A stretch of 64,000 bases of DNA from Prototheca cutis (taxonomy: Eukaryota > Chlorophyta > Trebouxiophyceae > Chlorellales > Chlorellaceae). The DNA is taken from contig BCIH01000007.1 of the NCBI GenBank assembly GCA_002897115.2, positions 1,006,357 through 1,070,356 on the forward strand, written 5' to 3'. Each line of letters starts with the position of its first letter. Position 1 is the stretch's first letter. Of the stretch, positions 26,401-36,536 are shown piece by piece. A model generated the notes under the pieces. That model was not told the DNA's origin. It did no database searches and saw nothing but the letters and a program-made list of their open reading frames with translations. The position numbers and the translations under genes were made by a program.

Positions 26401-27910
26401 GGCCCCAGCGCGTGGCCGCAACCCTGCAGCAACTCCAATCCCACAGCCGCTCACCTTTCCAGAGTTTTTCGTCGCGGCAGCAAACTTCGTCGGGGTTAGG
26501 TTGCGGCTCGGCACGAACGCCCGGTTAGGGGAGTGCGTGAACGGAGTCACCATCCTGGCTAATCTGAGCACGCTTCCGTGTGCAAGCACGAGAGTGTGGC
26601 AGTTGGTTCGTTTTTTGTGTTTGTGAGGTTGCTTTCGTCAGGGTCCTATTGGATCTGATGAAAACGGGGCGATTTCCACTCCCGTGCGAGCTGTCTTATG
26701 CAGTTTTGGGAGCACTTCGTGAACGTTGACGGGGTCGATCGGTTTGCGCCCCCACCCTCCACAGCCAGATTTCCCAGAGCCAGCACGGCTCCACCTGCCA
26801 GCCAGCTCCAGCAAAAACGCGGCCCATTCCTAGCCAGAACAGCATCTTCGCATATCATTTCATCAATCTACGATCATGGGTCCTCCATTCCATTTGCTTT
26901 TCCCATGGATGCATTGTCCACGGCCACATTCAGCGCACAAGGCAGCCCAGCTGTGCCTGCTGCCGACCCGCCTGGCTGCAGGTACACAAACTCCCCTGCA
27001 ACGGAACTGCCTGTGGCGGCCGCGGAGCAGATGAAGATCACGGAGCTTCGCCTGGCCAAGCTGGTTAGCACTGGATCGGAGAGCGGCGTGGAAAAGGCCA
27101 TCCGCCGGACAGGTCAGCTCCTGGGTCACCTCGCAGAGTCAGGTGAAGGGTCTTCTTAGGGTCGTGTGTTGAGCAGCACTGCGCTCACGTTACTGGGTGT
27201 TGTAAGGACCGATCTTTGGGAAAGTGCAGGTCCAGTGCACTCTTTGTCGCCCAACCCCCCTTAACACACACACGACATTCTCCCCCTAGCCCAAACGACA
27301 CCACCGGCACCTGCAGCCTCGCCCTCATCAGGGGCCCCGCTGCGGTCTCCCATCACGACACATGTGCTGGACACGGCTCGCGGGCGGCCGGCAGCAAGCG
27401 TGCGCGTTGTGCTGGAGCGGGCGATGCCGGGGTCAAACTGCAGCGCCTGGGAGCGCGTGGCCTCTGGCGCCACCAACACGGATGGGCGGGTGCCGGACCT
27501 GCTGCCGCCATCCGATACCGTGTCCGCCGGGGTCTATCGCATCTCCTTTGACACTGCCGAGTACATGGCACGCTGCCGCGCGGCGCACCCCGATTTTTTC
27601 CCGGAACGTCCTTTCTACCCCAAGGCCACCGTGGTCTTTGAGATCCTGCCCAACCAGGTACCTGGACAAGGGAGCTGCATGGCTGCCTGTTGAGGGTGTT
27701 GGTGAAGTCACGTACCTGGATGGGCCTTCGTGAAGTCACACACCTCTATGCTGGGCCACGGTGGATCGGCAGGGACAGAATGCTGCGAGGGGATCATGAC
27801 ATTTTCCCATCCTACTCTTGGACAACAAATCTCCCTTGCAGGTGAACGATCACTTCCACGTGCCGCTGACGTGGAACCCCTATGGCTACTCCACGTACCG
27901 TGGGAGCTGA
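23486..27910 (+). CDS. Bifunctional allantoin synthase (OHCU decarboxylase + HIU hydrolase)
   Basis: Converts 5-hydroxyisourate to OHCU and then to S-allantoin in purine degradation, as plant TTL does in peroxisomes. Five exons join in phase to 329 residues: 23486-23623, 23866-24119, 26982-27142, 27290-27657, 27842-27910. The OHCU domain has WLEAFAAHPRLGD (His59, proposed catalytic), SRGEQ (Glu82), RFGHIFIACAAG and AAAEQMKITELRLAKL. The transthyretin-like domain has ITTHVLDTARG (His209), YRISFDTAEY, NDHFHVPL and the signature C-terminus YRGS. Between the domains lies RTGQLLGHL, a near-perfect PTS2. The second intron is 2,862 bases and contains the whole CDC20 gene on the other strand; codon 131 (AG|G) spans it, and the sequence around it (MVQQRYTNSPATELPVAAAE) is continuous with the family, so this is one gene. 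The start at 23486 fits best; 23420 is possible. Confidence 0.95.
24841..26553 (-). CDS. CDC20: CDC20, WD40 activator of the anaphase-promoting complex
   Basis: Substrate-recruiting activator of APC/C in mitosis. Three exons join in phase to 478 residues: 26455-26553, 26227-26367, 24841-26037. The N-terminal region has a C-box, DRFIPSR (49-55), and ARVLAFRQKAP at the position of the KILR/Mad2-binding segment. The seven-blade propeller begins at ILDAPEMMDDYYLNLLDWGS and includes RVGSLSWNGHTLATGSRDS, EVCGLRWSPNGAQLASGAND, VKALAWCPWQAGLLATGGG and RELLSSHGFSRNALCLWRYP, with wording typical of CDC20 rather than CDH1. The protein ends NVR, an IR-like tail. The gene lies entirely inside intron 2 of allantoin synthase, antisense to it. 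The second exon uses the acceptor at 26368, which keeps the C-box frame. Confidence 0.95.
27106..27132 (+). other. Internal PTS2-like peroxisomal signal between two candidate splice donors
   Basis: Codons 173-181 of allantoin synthase read RTGQLLGHL. The PTS2 consensus is R-[LVIQ]-x-x-[LVIH]-[LSGA]-x-[HQ]-[LA]; only the second position (Thr) differs. Its place in the interdomain linker matches the internal PTS2 of the Arabidopsis protein (RLRIIGGHL). A donor-like ACAG|GTCAGC at 27113 lies inside the motif, and the downstream donor TCAG|GTGAAG at 27143 lies just after it. They are 30 bases apart, both phase 1. Confidence 0.7.
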
Positions 27911-28405
27911 GCAATTGCTGGGAGAGTGAACAAGGAATGCAGCTGCCTTGCTTGGCACAGGGACTGCACCGTTTTTTCCTGGGATGGCAATGGGCCCGAT
28001 GAATCCGTTTGGCAGTTGATGGGTGCCAGGGTGATCGGAGTGGATTGGGGGCCCCTTTCCCCTCCCAACAGAACGCACCCAACACCCCCATGAAAATTCC
28101 ATTTGCTCCTCCCACGTGGCCGGGGCGTTTGATGCCGCGAGCACGCAACTCGTGTTCCTCACCGACAGACACCGCGATGTGCCCATGTAAAGAAAGACAG
28201 ACTGTTTTGTGGATTGTACATGGCGTGCCCACGTGGGCTTTGAGGCCACAGGCGTCGACAGGAACGCCGTGACCGCCTCGACGAACGACACTTCGCTGGA
28301 TCACTTTACCGACGGCCGGTTTGGCACTCGCCCCGTGAAGCAAGGGCATCATCACTGTACTGTTTCCAGTCTACAGCCCATGTCTCTCAGTGTAAAGGCA
28401 TTGGC
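27911..28405. other. Intergenic region
   Basis: 495 bases between allantoin synthase and the coiled-coil/PH gene, both plus strand. No feature recognised. Confidence 0.45.
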
Positions 28406-30937
28406 ATGAGCTGGACTGGCGAGGAACCTGGCATTGCTCCTCTCCAGTTCGGGGAGCCTTCGCCTTTGGGGATCCCAGCTAGGCCACATGGTTTCGGTGC
28501 CCAGCCTCCCAGTCCTCATGGCAGGGGCTTATCCAGCACCGCACACACCCAGAAGCTGGAAGCGCTGAAACAGAATGCGGATCCTGTCACCACGAAGGTG
28601 GGGGCATGCAGCAGCGGCGGGTGCATTTGACCAAACAACCCTGTTGTACCAAGTCCGCCTGGCCACGCTCTCAATGCTCACTCTCAATGCTCCCTCTTGC
28701 AGTTTAGTGCCGTGGATGGCAGTGGCACGGATGACAGCCCTAAACTTGTGCGGGCAGTGCAGACCAAGGCTGCCAAGTCAGGGATGTCTCCAGAGGACGT
28801 CGTCCGGCCAGGGCTCCACCAGGCAAAGGCTCCAGGCTTGAAGCTTGACATCCAGGGATCCTCCACCACTGTCCCCAGCCCGGAAAAAAGAGATGAAGAG
28901 CGCGAGACGGTAACGAAGCTTTCCGTTCCGAACAACGGCACTGCTTCTCGAACAGCACCAGACTCCCCACCACCGGGCACCGACTCCGATTCTGGCATCT
29001 CGCAGCAGCCCCCGACTCTGGGAGCACTGCTGCCCGGCCTCGCGACGGCAGCCGAGGCAGAGGCTGAAGCCCACCGGGGCCTGGCAACGCTGGCGCTGCG
29101 GCGACTTCGCGGGACGCGAGAGGCCGCGGAGCGCGCGCTGGGCGCGCTGAGGGGCTTGGCCGAGGCGCAGGCTTCGGCGGCTCGAGCGATGGAGGCCGCG
29201 GCGGCCACGCCGCTGGCGGCCGCAGGCGACGGGCCCCTGCTGCGGAGCGCACTGGAAGCCTTCTCCGCCGCCCCGCTCGGCGCGGCAGAAGCCTGCGCGG
29301 CCGCGGCGGCCGCGCTGTCCGAGGGCGCCGCTGCCGTGCAGGGCCTGTTGACCAGGATCAAACGCCTGCATGCCCGCGCCCTGGCCGAGGCCAACGAGGA
29401 GCCCCGCGCCTGTCGCAGGGCTCGGAAGCGCATGCAGGAAGCCCAGGCGGTGCACCGCAGCGCATGCGCGGCTATGGCCCTGGTCGAAGGCAAGCGTGCG
29501 TCGTTCACCGAGCAGCCGTCTTCCAGCACTGGCCGGGCATGGGCCCGCCCCGTCCCCAAGCCCACGTCGCCCGACAGCGACCCGTTCATGACCCAGGCAA
29601 AGTTACTATGCTGCTTCCTGGAACTGCAGGCGGCTCGGCGTGCAGAGCGAGCGGCACTGCAAGCCCTGACTGACAGCGTCGCAGACATGGACGCCCAGAG
29701 GCGCCGCGTCACGCTGCGTGCGCTGCGCGGGGCGACGCGCACGCTGGCCTCGACCCTGGCGCCCCTGGCACCACGGGCACCAGCCATCCTCGAGGCCATG
29801 GGAGCAAAGGGGTACTTGGAGGCAGCGGAGGGGGCGGTGGTAGCAGGGACTGCCAGGGAGGTTGTGACGACAGAGCTGATCCATGCAGCAGAGGTGAACA
29901 GGATGGAGCGGGCGGCGACAGAGCCTCCACGTGGCGCCGACCAACAGGCTGTGCCAACAGAGATCACGGCCACATCTGGAATGGCGACTATGACTGACGC
30001 GTCACCATCGCCTCCTTGCCATGCACCCAATGGAGGCAGCAGCAGCAGTGCCGAGGTGGAGTACGCCGATCTGGAGGCATGGCGTGAGACTGTGCGCAGG
30101 GCCTCTGATGCAGCCAGGGCGCTGGCAGCTGCACAGGCCGCGGACGTGGCCACCGCAGCCGCGCNAGCTCTGTCCGGACCCGAAGTCCGCAAGTCCGGGA
30201 CGCTGGAGCGATGGGACGGGGCGGCCGCCCAATGGACCGTGGCGACCTACGTCCTTACGCGGGTCGGATGGCTGTTCCGAATGCCAGCGGAGGAGTCATG
30301 CATGGGCAGCGGTGCTGAATCACGGCAGGGCACAGCTGGTCGGCGGGAATGCGCTCAGGAAAGTACTGCCAGCGAGCAGGTATCCTCCCCGACAGGGNTT
30401 CAAAAGTATATTCCCGTGGAAACTGTCCCGCTGCCGCGCTGCAGCTTGGAACCAGGTGGGGTGTGACTCTGTTGTCTTGTTTGCGGTCTGGCACGCTGGG
30501 CGCATGCCAAGCAGATTGTCGCATGCAAAGCATTTGCATGTGGCGCGTGCATGGCAGGGTGCCATAGATAGAACGCAGTGCTGGTGTGTCGGTGGAGTTG
30601 CAGAGCCATGCATTTTGAAGGGGAGGGTTCCTCGCGCATGGATTGGCCGAGCCCTACACCCATGCCCCGTCGGGCGTGGAGGGGGACCCTATAAACAACG
30701 GGAAAGCACGGCGTTCATGGATACAGGGCGCTCAGCCTGACCCATGGCGTCTCTCTCACATCTTTCGCAGGCGAGCCACCGCTGTTCAAGCTGGTGGAGG
30801 CGAGCTCGGGCGGCTGGGGCCTGTGGAGTGGAAAGCAAGACAAGGCACACTTTTTCAGGGCTGCAAACGCAGAGGATGGCTGGGCGTGGATGGATGCACT
30901 GCGCAGCACGTTTGGCGCCTGGCAGCAGAATGCTTGA
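28406..30937 (+). CDS. Coiled-coil (BAR-like) protein with C-terminal PH domain
   Basis: Three exons (28406-28597, 28703-30455, 30771-30937) join in phase to 703 residues. After a disordered Pro/Ser-rich N-terminus, residues about 165-330 and 355-460 are long, Ala/Arg/Leu-rich helices (for example TLALRRLRGTREAAERALGA and KLLCCFLELQAARRAERAAL), in the style of BAR or F-BAR membrane-bending domains. From about residue 560 a PH domain starts (VRKSGTLERWD, QWTVATYVLTRVGWLFRMP), is interrupted by a charged insert that contains an N, and finishes in the last exon (PPLFKLVEASSGGWGLWSG, WAWMDALRSTFGAW). BAR-PH proteins bind phosphoinositide membranes; that role is inference. I cannot assign a named family. 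Confidence 0.75.
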
Positions 30938-31264
30938 CACCATGGTGGTGGTGATGAGATGGATGTGCTGCGGCGTTGGTTGGATTCGTGGCAATACATG
31001 CGCCAGCTCTCTGAATGGCTTCATCTGTGTCCCCTTGACAACGCATTCCTTACATTGCCAATTGTCATATTGCCAATGACATAGAAATGCCACCCGTGTG
31101 TCTGATGCCAGGAAAATCTTAGGGGTTTTGTCATCTGCTGTCAAGCAGTGCGTCGCTCATTCGCTCCGGGTACAGATTGCATGGGAAACTTTCAGTGCAG
31201 TATATGTCTCCCTTCCTCATACATCAGCACGTCACTTCGAGCCAGAGATGGCTCTGGAGCAGGA
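30938..31264. other. Convergent intergenic region
   Basis: 327 bases between the stops of the PH-domain gene and the KELP-like gene. Nothing recognised. Confidence 0.45.
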
Positions 31265-32066
31265 TCACGACCGAGGGGTGAGCTGCTCAAGGTGCTGCGT
31301 GAGTGTCTCCCACTGCGCATCAGACAGGCTCAGGCCCTTGGACCCCGGGAGTTGCTGGCCGTCCTTCTGTGGTTGGATGTGTGAGGGGTAGGGAATGGCA
31401 GTGTCAGGAGCCCCGTCCTGAGACTGAGCACCGGTCAACCAATGCCTGCTCCTCGGGTCTTCACGCCCACAGCAAGCAGCTCAACCGTAACCGACCGACC
31501 CCCGCACCTCGTAAAACTCCCGAATGTCCACGGAGTAGCGGCCCTTGAACGCCGACACCCGGGCGAACCGCCTGAACAGCAGGTGTCACGGACACAGTAG
31601 AGCGGTGCTTGCAGACGGTGCTCTTGTCGTGTCCAGGGATTCGGACATGTTCTGGGTGACAGCAATTTTCTGTCATCATCACAGCCCTCCAAGGAAACAC
31701 CACCTCCCCCAGCAACCCTTGGGGAAGGGGAAAACGCTACCATCAAGCGAGCTTGCACATCCCCACCCACACTGACTTGCTGCTCAGCTCAAAGGACGCG
31801 GCCGTGTCTCGCGCCGTCAACGCCCGCGTCAACGCTGCGGCGTGCTGCGCCAACTTTGCCGCTTGCTCTGCCGTCAGCGCAATACCGCGCTTTCCANGCA
31901 GCATTTCGCCGTTTTTCTGCAGCGTACAGCGGAAGTAAGGGGTGGAGTTTCCACAGGTGGCACATTGATCCATGCGAGGCAGGTGGCCAGGAAATGGGCA
32001 TCTGGGAACAGCTGTACCCTGCCTGTCCTGTTGACATTGAACTGTGGCAGTCCAATCTTCCCCTTC

Positions 32067-32141
<75 letters not shown>

Positions 32142-33789
32142 CGTAAAACTCTCTCAAGGAGAGCATGCGCTTGCCCTTGAACTCGGTACTCTCGGCGCGC
32201 TTCAAGCCGCCGAGGTCCACACACTGCGAGCCAGTTGCACTCCTGGCCCCGGCTGTTGTAGCCGACGGGACAACTGCAGTAGCCGCTGTTGCTGGACGAG
32301 AGGCCTCGGGCACTGGTGGGTGCGGAGCCTCGGNCACTGGACCAACCCCTGGGCCAGCGGGGGTGGCGAAGACGGCGGGGTGGGGCCGCGTGCAAGCCTC
32401 ACTAATGGGCTCGCTTGTCTGCGGGGTGTCAGCATCACGCACAGGCTTCAAACCGGCCAGCTGTGTGGTGATAGCCCCACCAAGATCCATCAGTCTCTGG
32501 AGCTGCGGTGCCGTCAGACCGATGCCCTTCTTCCCCGGCGCTGACACGCCATCACGGTTCTCATACCACTCCCGGACATCGAGCTTGGGCGATCCTAGAA
32601 AGAGGTTTTTTTTTNGGGGGGGGGGGGGGGTATAGGNNNANGCCGGGTTATTGTCAGTCACAACCGCAGGATGGCATAATGCAGTGGTATGCCTGGTACC
32701 CCGTTTCAATCCCATCCCTCCATAAATCCCCAAGAACCGTTCGATCTCGTTCCCATGAACAGACTCCTTTCTCCCAACCCCTCCAACAAAAACATAACAC
32801 ACAGACCAGTGAAAAGGGACACACTGGCGCAACAGCTGTTTCCAAGGTTGAGCCGGAAATCCTCCCGTTTCTGATCCAAGGCTTCTGCAGCCCCCTGTGA
32901 TGGTGCGCAACGATCATGTTTCTTGTGCCAAGGGCCAAGGCGTGAGAATCTGCTCACCCTTGCGCATGCAGGACCGTCTGTCCAGCGTTCATCACGCCCA
33001 CATTGGCACCCAGCCCTATGCCTGGGTTGTCCTCCGACCCTCCCATTCTCACGCGTGAATCATCACCAGAAATGACCAGCACCTTTAGGCCCACGTGGAG
33101 AGCCCTCCATGCTTCGGGGCTCAGCGCAATCCCTTTCTTCCCAGGAAGCAGTTGCCCATCCGCGTTTCTGTAATGCTGCCGGATGTCCACACGTGTTCTT
33201 CCTTTCCAGCTGCTGACAGAGACATACGTGCTCCCACCCAGCTCATGGGTGCCGGCGGATTGGTCATCTCCGGACCCAGGCCGTCTGTCCGCCGCCTCTG
33301 CAGCAGGCTGGGCGTCCACCGCTGCAATAGAGAGACGACATTTGCGTTCAGGGCGTGGCATTCCAGACCAAATTAGCCATGGATGCAACCCATATCATGA
33401 GCAGTGCTCCAGCAACACTCCGGCCCCATGCAACACCCTCCGCTTACGTTTCTGTTTCTTCGATGCTGCTTGTTGGAAATCATCGCCGTCTTGGTCTCCG
33501 TCCAGACTCCTCAAGTAGGCATGCACCTCTTGCTGCGGGCGCAATGGTTCATTGGATGTGCTCGGCAGGCTAGGCCTCATGGCATCCCTGCACCATCATC
33601 ATCAACGAGCGCGCCTGACCTCCCATGCAGGGTAAAGAGACATACACTGATGATGGCCTTGAAAGGTTCCAATGACGTGCCCAGCTCGTCCTCGGCCTGC
33701 TGCTGCACCGATCGCTGCGTCGAGCACTCCAGATCGGCATCGGCCAGGATCCTGCGGACGACCACCCGGATCTCTTCAACGCTCGGCAT
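31265..33789 (-). CDS. KELP-like coactivator with DEK_C and four PC4 domains
   Basis: Predicted nuclear ssDNA-binding transcription cofactor. Seven exons join in phase to 416 residues: 33646-33789, 33448-33532, 33067-33321, 32140-32594, 31771-31916, 31508-31571, 31265-31366. Residues 1-55 resemble the DEK_C domain of plant KELP (MPSVEEIRVVVRRILADADL). A short acidic/basic linker leads to four PC4 (p15) units. Unit 1: GRTRVDIRQHYRNADGQLLP-GKKGIALS. Unit 2, lacking the usual first strands: KLDVREWYENRDGVSAPGKK. Unit 3: FKGKRMLSLREFYE-KNGEML-GKRGIALT. Unit 4: FKGRYSVDIREFYEKDGQQL-GSKGLSLS. KELP proteins that I know carry one PC4 domain. Units 3 and 4 are each split by an intron at the same place, after EFYE. 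One N (31899) falls in the third GK loop. Confidence 0.87.
32070..32139. repeat. (CA)35 microsatellite at a splice donor
   Basis: About 35 CA units on the plus strand. On the gene strand this is (GT)n beginning exactly at the end of the exon (TACGAG|GTGTGTGT), so the repeat supplies the 5' splice site of intron 4 of the KELP-like gene. Confidence 0.95.
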
Positions 33790-34077
33790 CGTGCTGTGAC
33801 CGGCTTTTCTCTGTGAGTCACATCATGCAGATATGTAGCATGTCCACGGAAGTACGAATGTGGAGGCATATGGTGATAATGTGTGAGAGTCGAGATCACT
33901 TGGTTTAAAGCATTTCCTGCTGTCGCGTGCTGCGGCTCGTCGGCTCGTGACGTAATGTTGCATTCCGCAAGCCGCTGAGAAGAGCCCTGCGCACATGCCA
34001 GATCACTGCGCAATCTGCTGTGATCCCTACGGCGAATTGGTTTCGAACCGAGCCATCGTGGTGGCAGGGAGGGCGCC
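33790..34077. promoter_or_regulatory. Short bidirectional promoter region, KELP-like/Fpg
   Basis: Only 288 bases separate the outward-reading start codons of the KELP-like gene and the Fpg gene, so both promoters and 5' leaders must fit here. No TATA box stands out. Confidence 0.5.
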
Positions 34078-36170
34078 ATGCCTGAGCTGCCAGAGGTGAT
34101 CCCCGTAGGGTGCCGGCCCCATGCCGGACTTTGCCTGGGACCCGCGTGGAAAAAAATGCGATGCGCCATGCCCATAACTATTCTATCATGTTTTACATTG
34201 GCATCGACATATGTAACGCAAACATGCTGCTTCCCTTTAGGTGGAGGTTGCTCGACGGTTGCTGGAGCAAGTGGCCAGGGGCAGGGTGGTCCGGAGCGTC
34301 TCGGTGCTGAATGACGCCAGTGCGTTGGGACCGCAAAGCCTGAAACATTGTCATGGCGCTCATCTCCGTGCCCTCTTTTCGTTTACATTGTCTCTGGCAC
34401 TGTAGGCTCATCCTCCCCCAAGGCAATATTTGTGGTGGGGGGGGCCGCGGAGATTGCCCGGTGTCTGCCCTTAGTACCCTTGACCAAACCGCCCTCGACC
34501 CACAGGAGTGATACAGGGAATCTCCGCACCTGAGCTGGAGGTGGCACTGCGTGACCAGCGCGTGGAAACGACGGGGCGGCTGGGCAAGTACATGTGGATG
34601 ACGTTGGAGGGAGGCCGGCGCAGCCTGCTGCTCCATCATGGCATGTCAGGCATGCTTGTGGTCAAGGGCCTCGGCAATGCCACGTATCGACAGCTGGAAG
34701 TCGACACCGCCGACTGGCCGCCCCGGCACTGCAAACTGCATTTTTCACTGGATGACGGCGTGAGCGTCGCGTTTTGTGATGCACGGCGGTTTGGCAAGGT
34801 GCGTGGGTTGTTTGGGAGGCTGGCCAAAGAGGCTCCATCACACACGCCCGCCTTGGGTGGTCGTGATTGCTGGCATGCTTTCGGGAAAAGGTAACGCGGG
34901 GGAAGCAATTTACCTCCTGCCACGACTTCAATTCCCCCCAATGTGCAGGTGAGGCTGGTGGATGACATAACCTCCGATGAAAGCATCAAAGCACTGGGTT
35001 GGGACCCCCTGCTCACCATGCCAGACGTGCCGGCCCTGACTGCGGCGCTCCAGCGTCAGCGGCGGGCAGTCAAGGCCATCCTGCTGGACCAGGTGTGGGT
35101 TTGGATAAATAATGGATCACCGCACCGCTTGCCAGGACTTTTAACCATGTTGCTGCCTCGGAAGACACTTCTCCATCCGACGTACACACACATGCACCCA
35201 CACACACAAACCCACCCTTACAGACCATCCTGGCTGGGGTCGGGAACTGGGTCGCGGACGAGACGCTGTTTCAGGCCCGAATCCACCCCGAGCTGCCCGG
35301 CACGGCACTCACCGAGGAGCAGGTGCAGTGTGGCATGACGGAGTGCATTTTGTGTCTGAATGGTTCTTGCGGTGTGACGCGCATTTGTTTTGTCTGGTTC
35401 CTTGTCTGCTTGCTTGCCAGTCGTAGCAGGGGGCCCTTCCCGGAGGAGCTGTCGCACCACAACCGTTGCCCAGTCTGACTGCAAAGCAACCCGTCCTCGC
35501 CGCTCCGCGCAGTGCGCATCGATCCACAGACTGGTCCAGGAGATTTGCCGGCGAGCAGTAGACGCCAATGCCAAGGCTAGCCAGCTGCCGGCAGATTGGC
35601 TGTTCCACGCCAGGTGCATTGTGGCCGGATCGTGGCGTCGCTCGGTTTTGGGGCCTTCTTGGGACATTCTCTGGAATTTTTGGGTGGGCCGGGTGACGAG
35701 CAGGTGTCAGACAGGGAGGGAACCAGTGCACCGACATGTGTGGAGAAAACAGTTTGGTGTCTGTGTCTGCGTTTCATCAAAAGAAACCGCAGGCCCCAAC
35801 TCCCCTCAAACCAAAAAAATTAACAATCAGAAACCTTATCCATGGTAGGTGGAGCAAGGGCATGAAGACCAAGCCGACAGTGGCTGGGCATGCCGTAGAG
35901 CACATCACCGTTGGCGGACGGACAAGTGCGTACGTTCCAGCGTTCCAAGCGCTGCCTGCCCAATTACCACTGCCCAGGAAGCATGGGGCAGGAGGAGGGG
36001 TGCACGCCGGCAGTGCCAAGCGGTCGACAAAAGCGAGGGTTGTTGCTGGGGGCGTGACCTTGCAGCATCCCGTTGTGGCAATTGATCATGACAAGGCAGC
36101 TGTTGGCCGCTCAGCAACCAGGCGGAAGGTGGCGAATGCCGGTGCTCCAGAACAGGGAACCGAGGTGTGA
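34078..36170 (+). CDS. FPG1: Formamidopyrimidine-DNA glycosylase (plant-type Fpg/MutM)
   Basis: Base-excision repair glycosylase/AP lyase for oxidised bases. Seven exons join in phase to 351 residues: 34078-34095, 34241-34319, 34506-34798, 34949-35092, 35224-35322, 35513-35613, 35849-36170. The start MPELPEVEV supplies the catalytic Pro1 and Glu2 after Met removal; the first exon encodes only MPELPE. Further conserved parts are GRLGKYMWM (the phosphate-binding lysine), HHGMSGML, FCDARRFGKV, the H2TH motif AGVGNWVADETLFQARIHPE, and TVGGRTSAYVP, the zinc-less finger with its arginine as in plant enzymes. There are no finger cysteines. A basic, Gly-rich tail of about 60 residues follows and could direct the protein to the nucleus. 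Confidence 0.95.
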
Positions 36171-36536
36171 GGTCACTTGGTGCCCCGCCTCGCTGAGCAG
36201 CCACCATGCAGAAATATAGGAAAACCACCCTTGGCCATTCAAGGGCAGCTGCCATTTTCAGTCAGGAGCCTGGTGACTTAGGGCAAATGACTGATTTACC
36301 GATATGATTGACCCTGCCTTTCTGTTTACTGTGAAAACAATACTCCTGATAGCTATGATTGCATATTTGTAGAGGTGTTGCAGTGATGATCTTGTGCCGT
36401 ATTGAATGAAAGGATTGTGCGTCAATTCCAATCAAATGGACCAAAGGGACAGGTGAGCCCTGAGGGCTGGGGAAGCATGTGATGCCCATTGCCATGTTGC
36501 ATGGCTTGTCAGAGATGGGGGTGCCACGGCACTTAA
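36171..36536. other. Convergent intergenic region
   Basis: 366 AT-richer bases between the stops of Fpg and the secreted-protein gene. Nothing recognised. Confidence 0.45.

Noticed and set aside
24841..26553. CDH1/FZR identity for the nested WD40 gene
   Set aside because: The ILDAPEMMDDYYLNLLDW and ALAWCPWQ blocks and the C-box wording match CDC20; the CDH1-specific variants are not seen.
23486..27910. OHCU decarboxylase and HIU hydrolase as two separate genes on either side of CDC20
   Set aside because: The end of the OHCU domain (AAAEQMKITELRLAKL) lies beyond CDC20 and is continuous with the hydrolase exons; phases match across the long intron, so one fused gene explains the data.
28684..30192. 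502-residue minus-strand frame opposite the PH-domain gene
   Set aside because: Ser/Ala-rich shadow of the Ala/Arg-rich sense helices; no motif of its own.
31743..32180. Cys/Val and His/Thr repeat open frames
   Set aside because: They are translations of the (CA)35 microsatellite.
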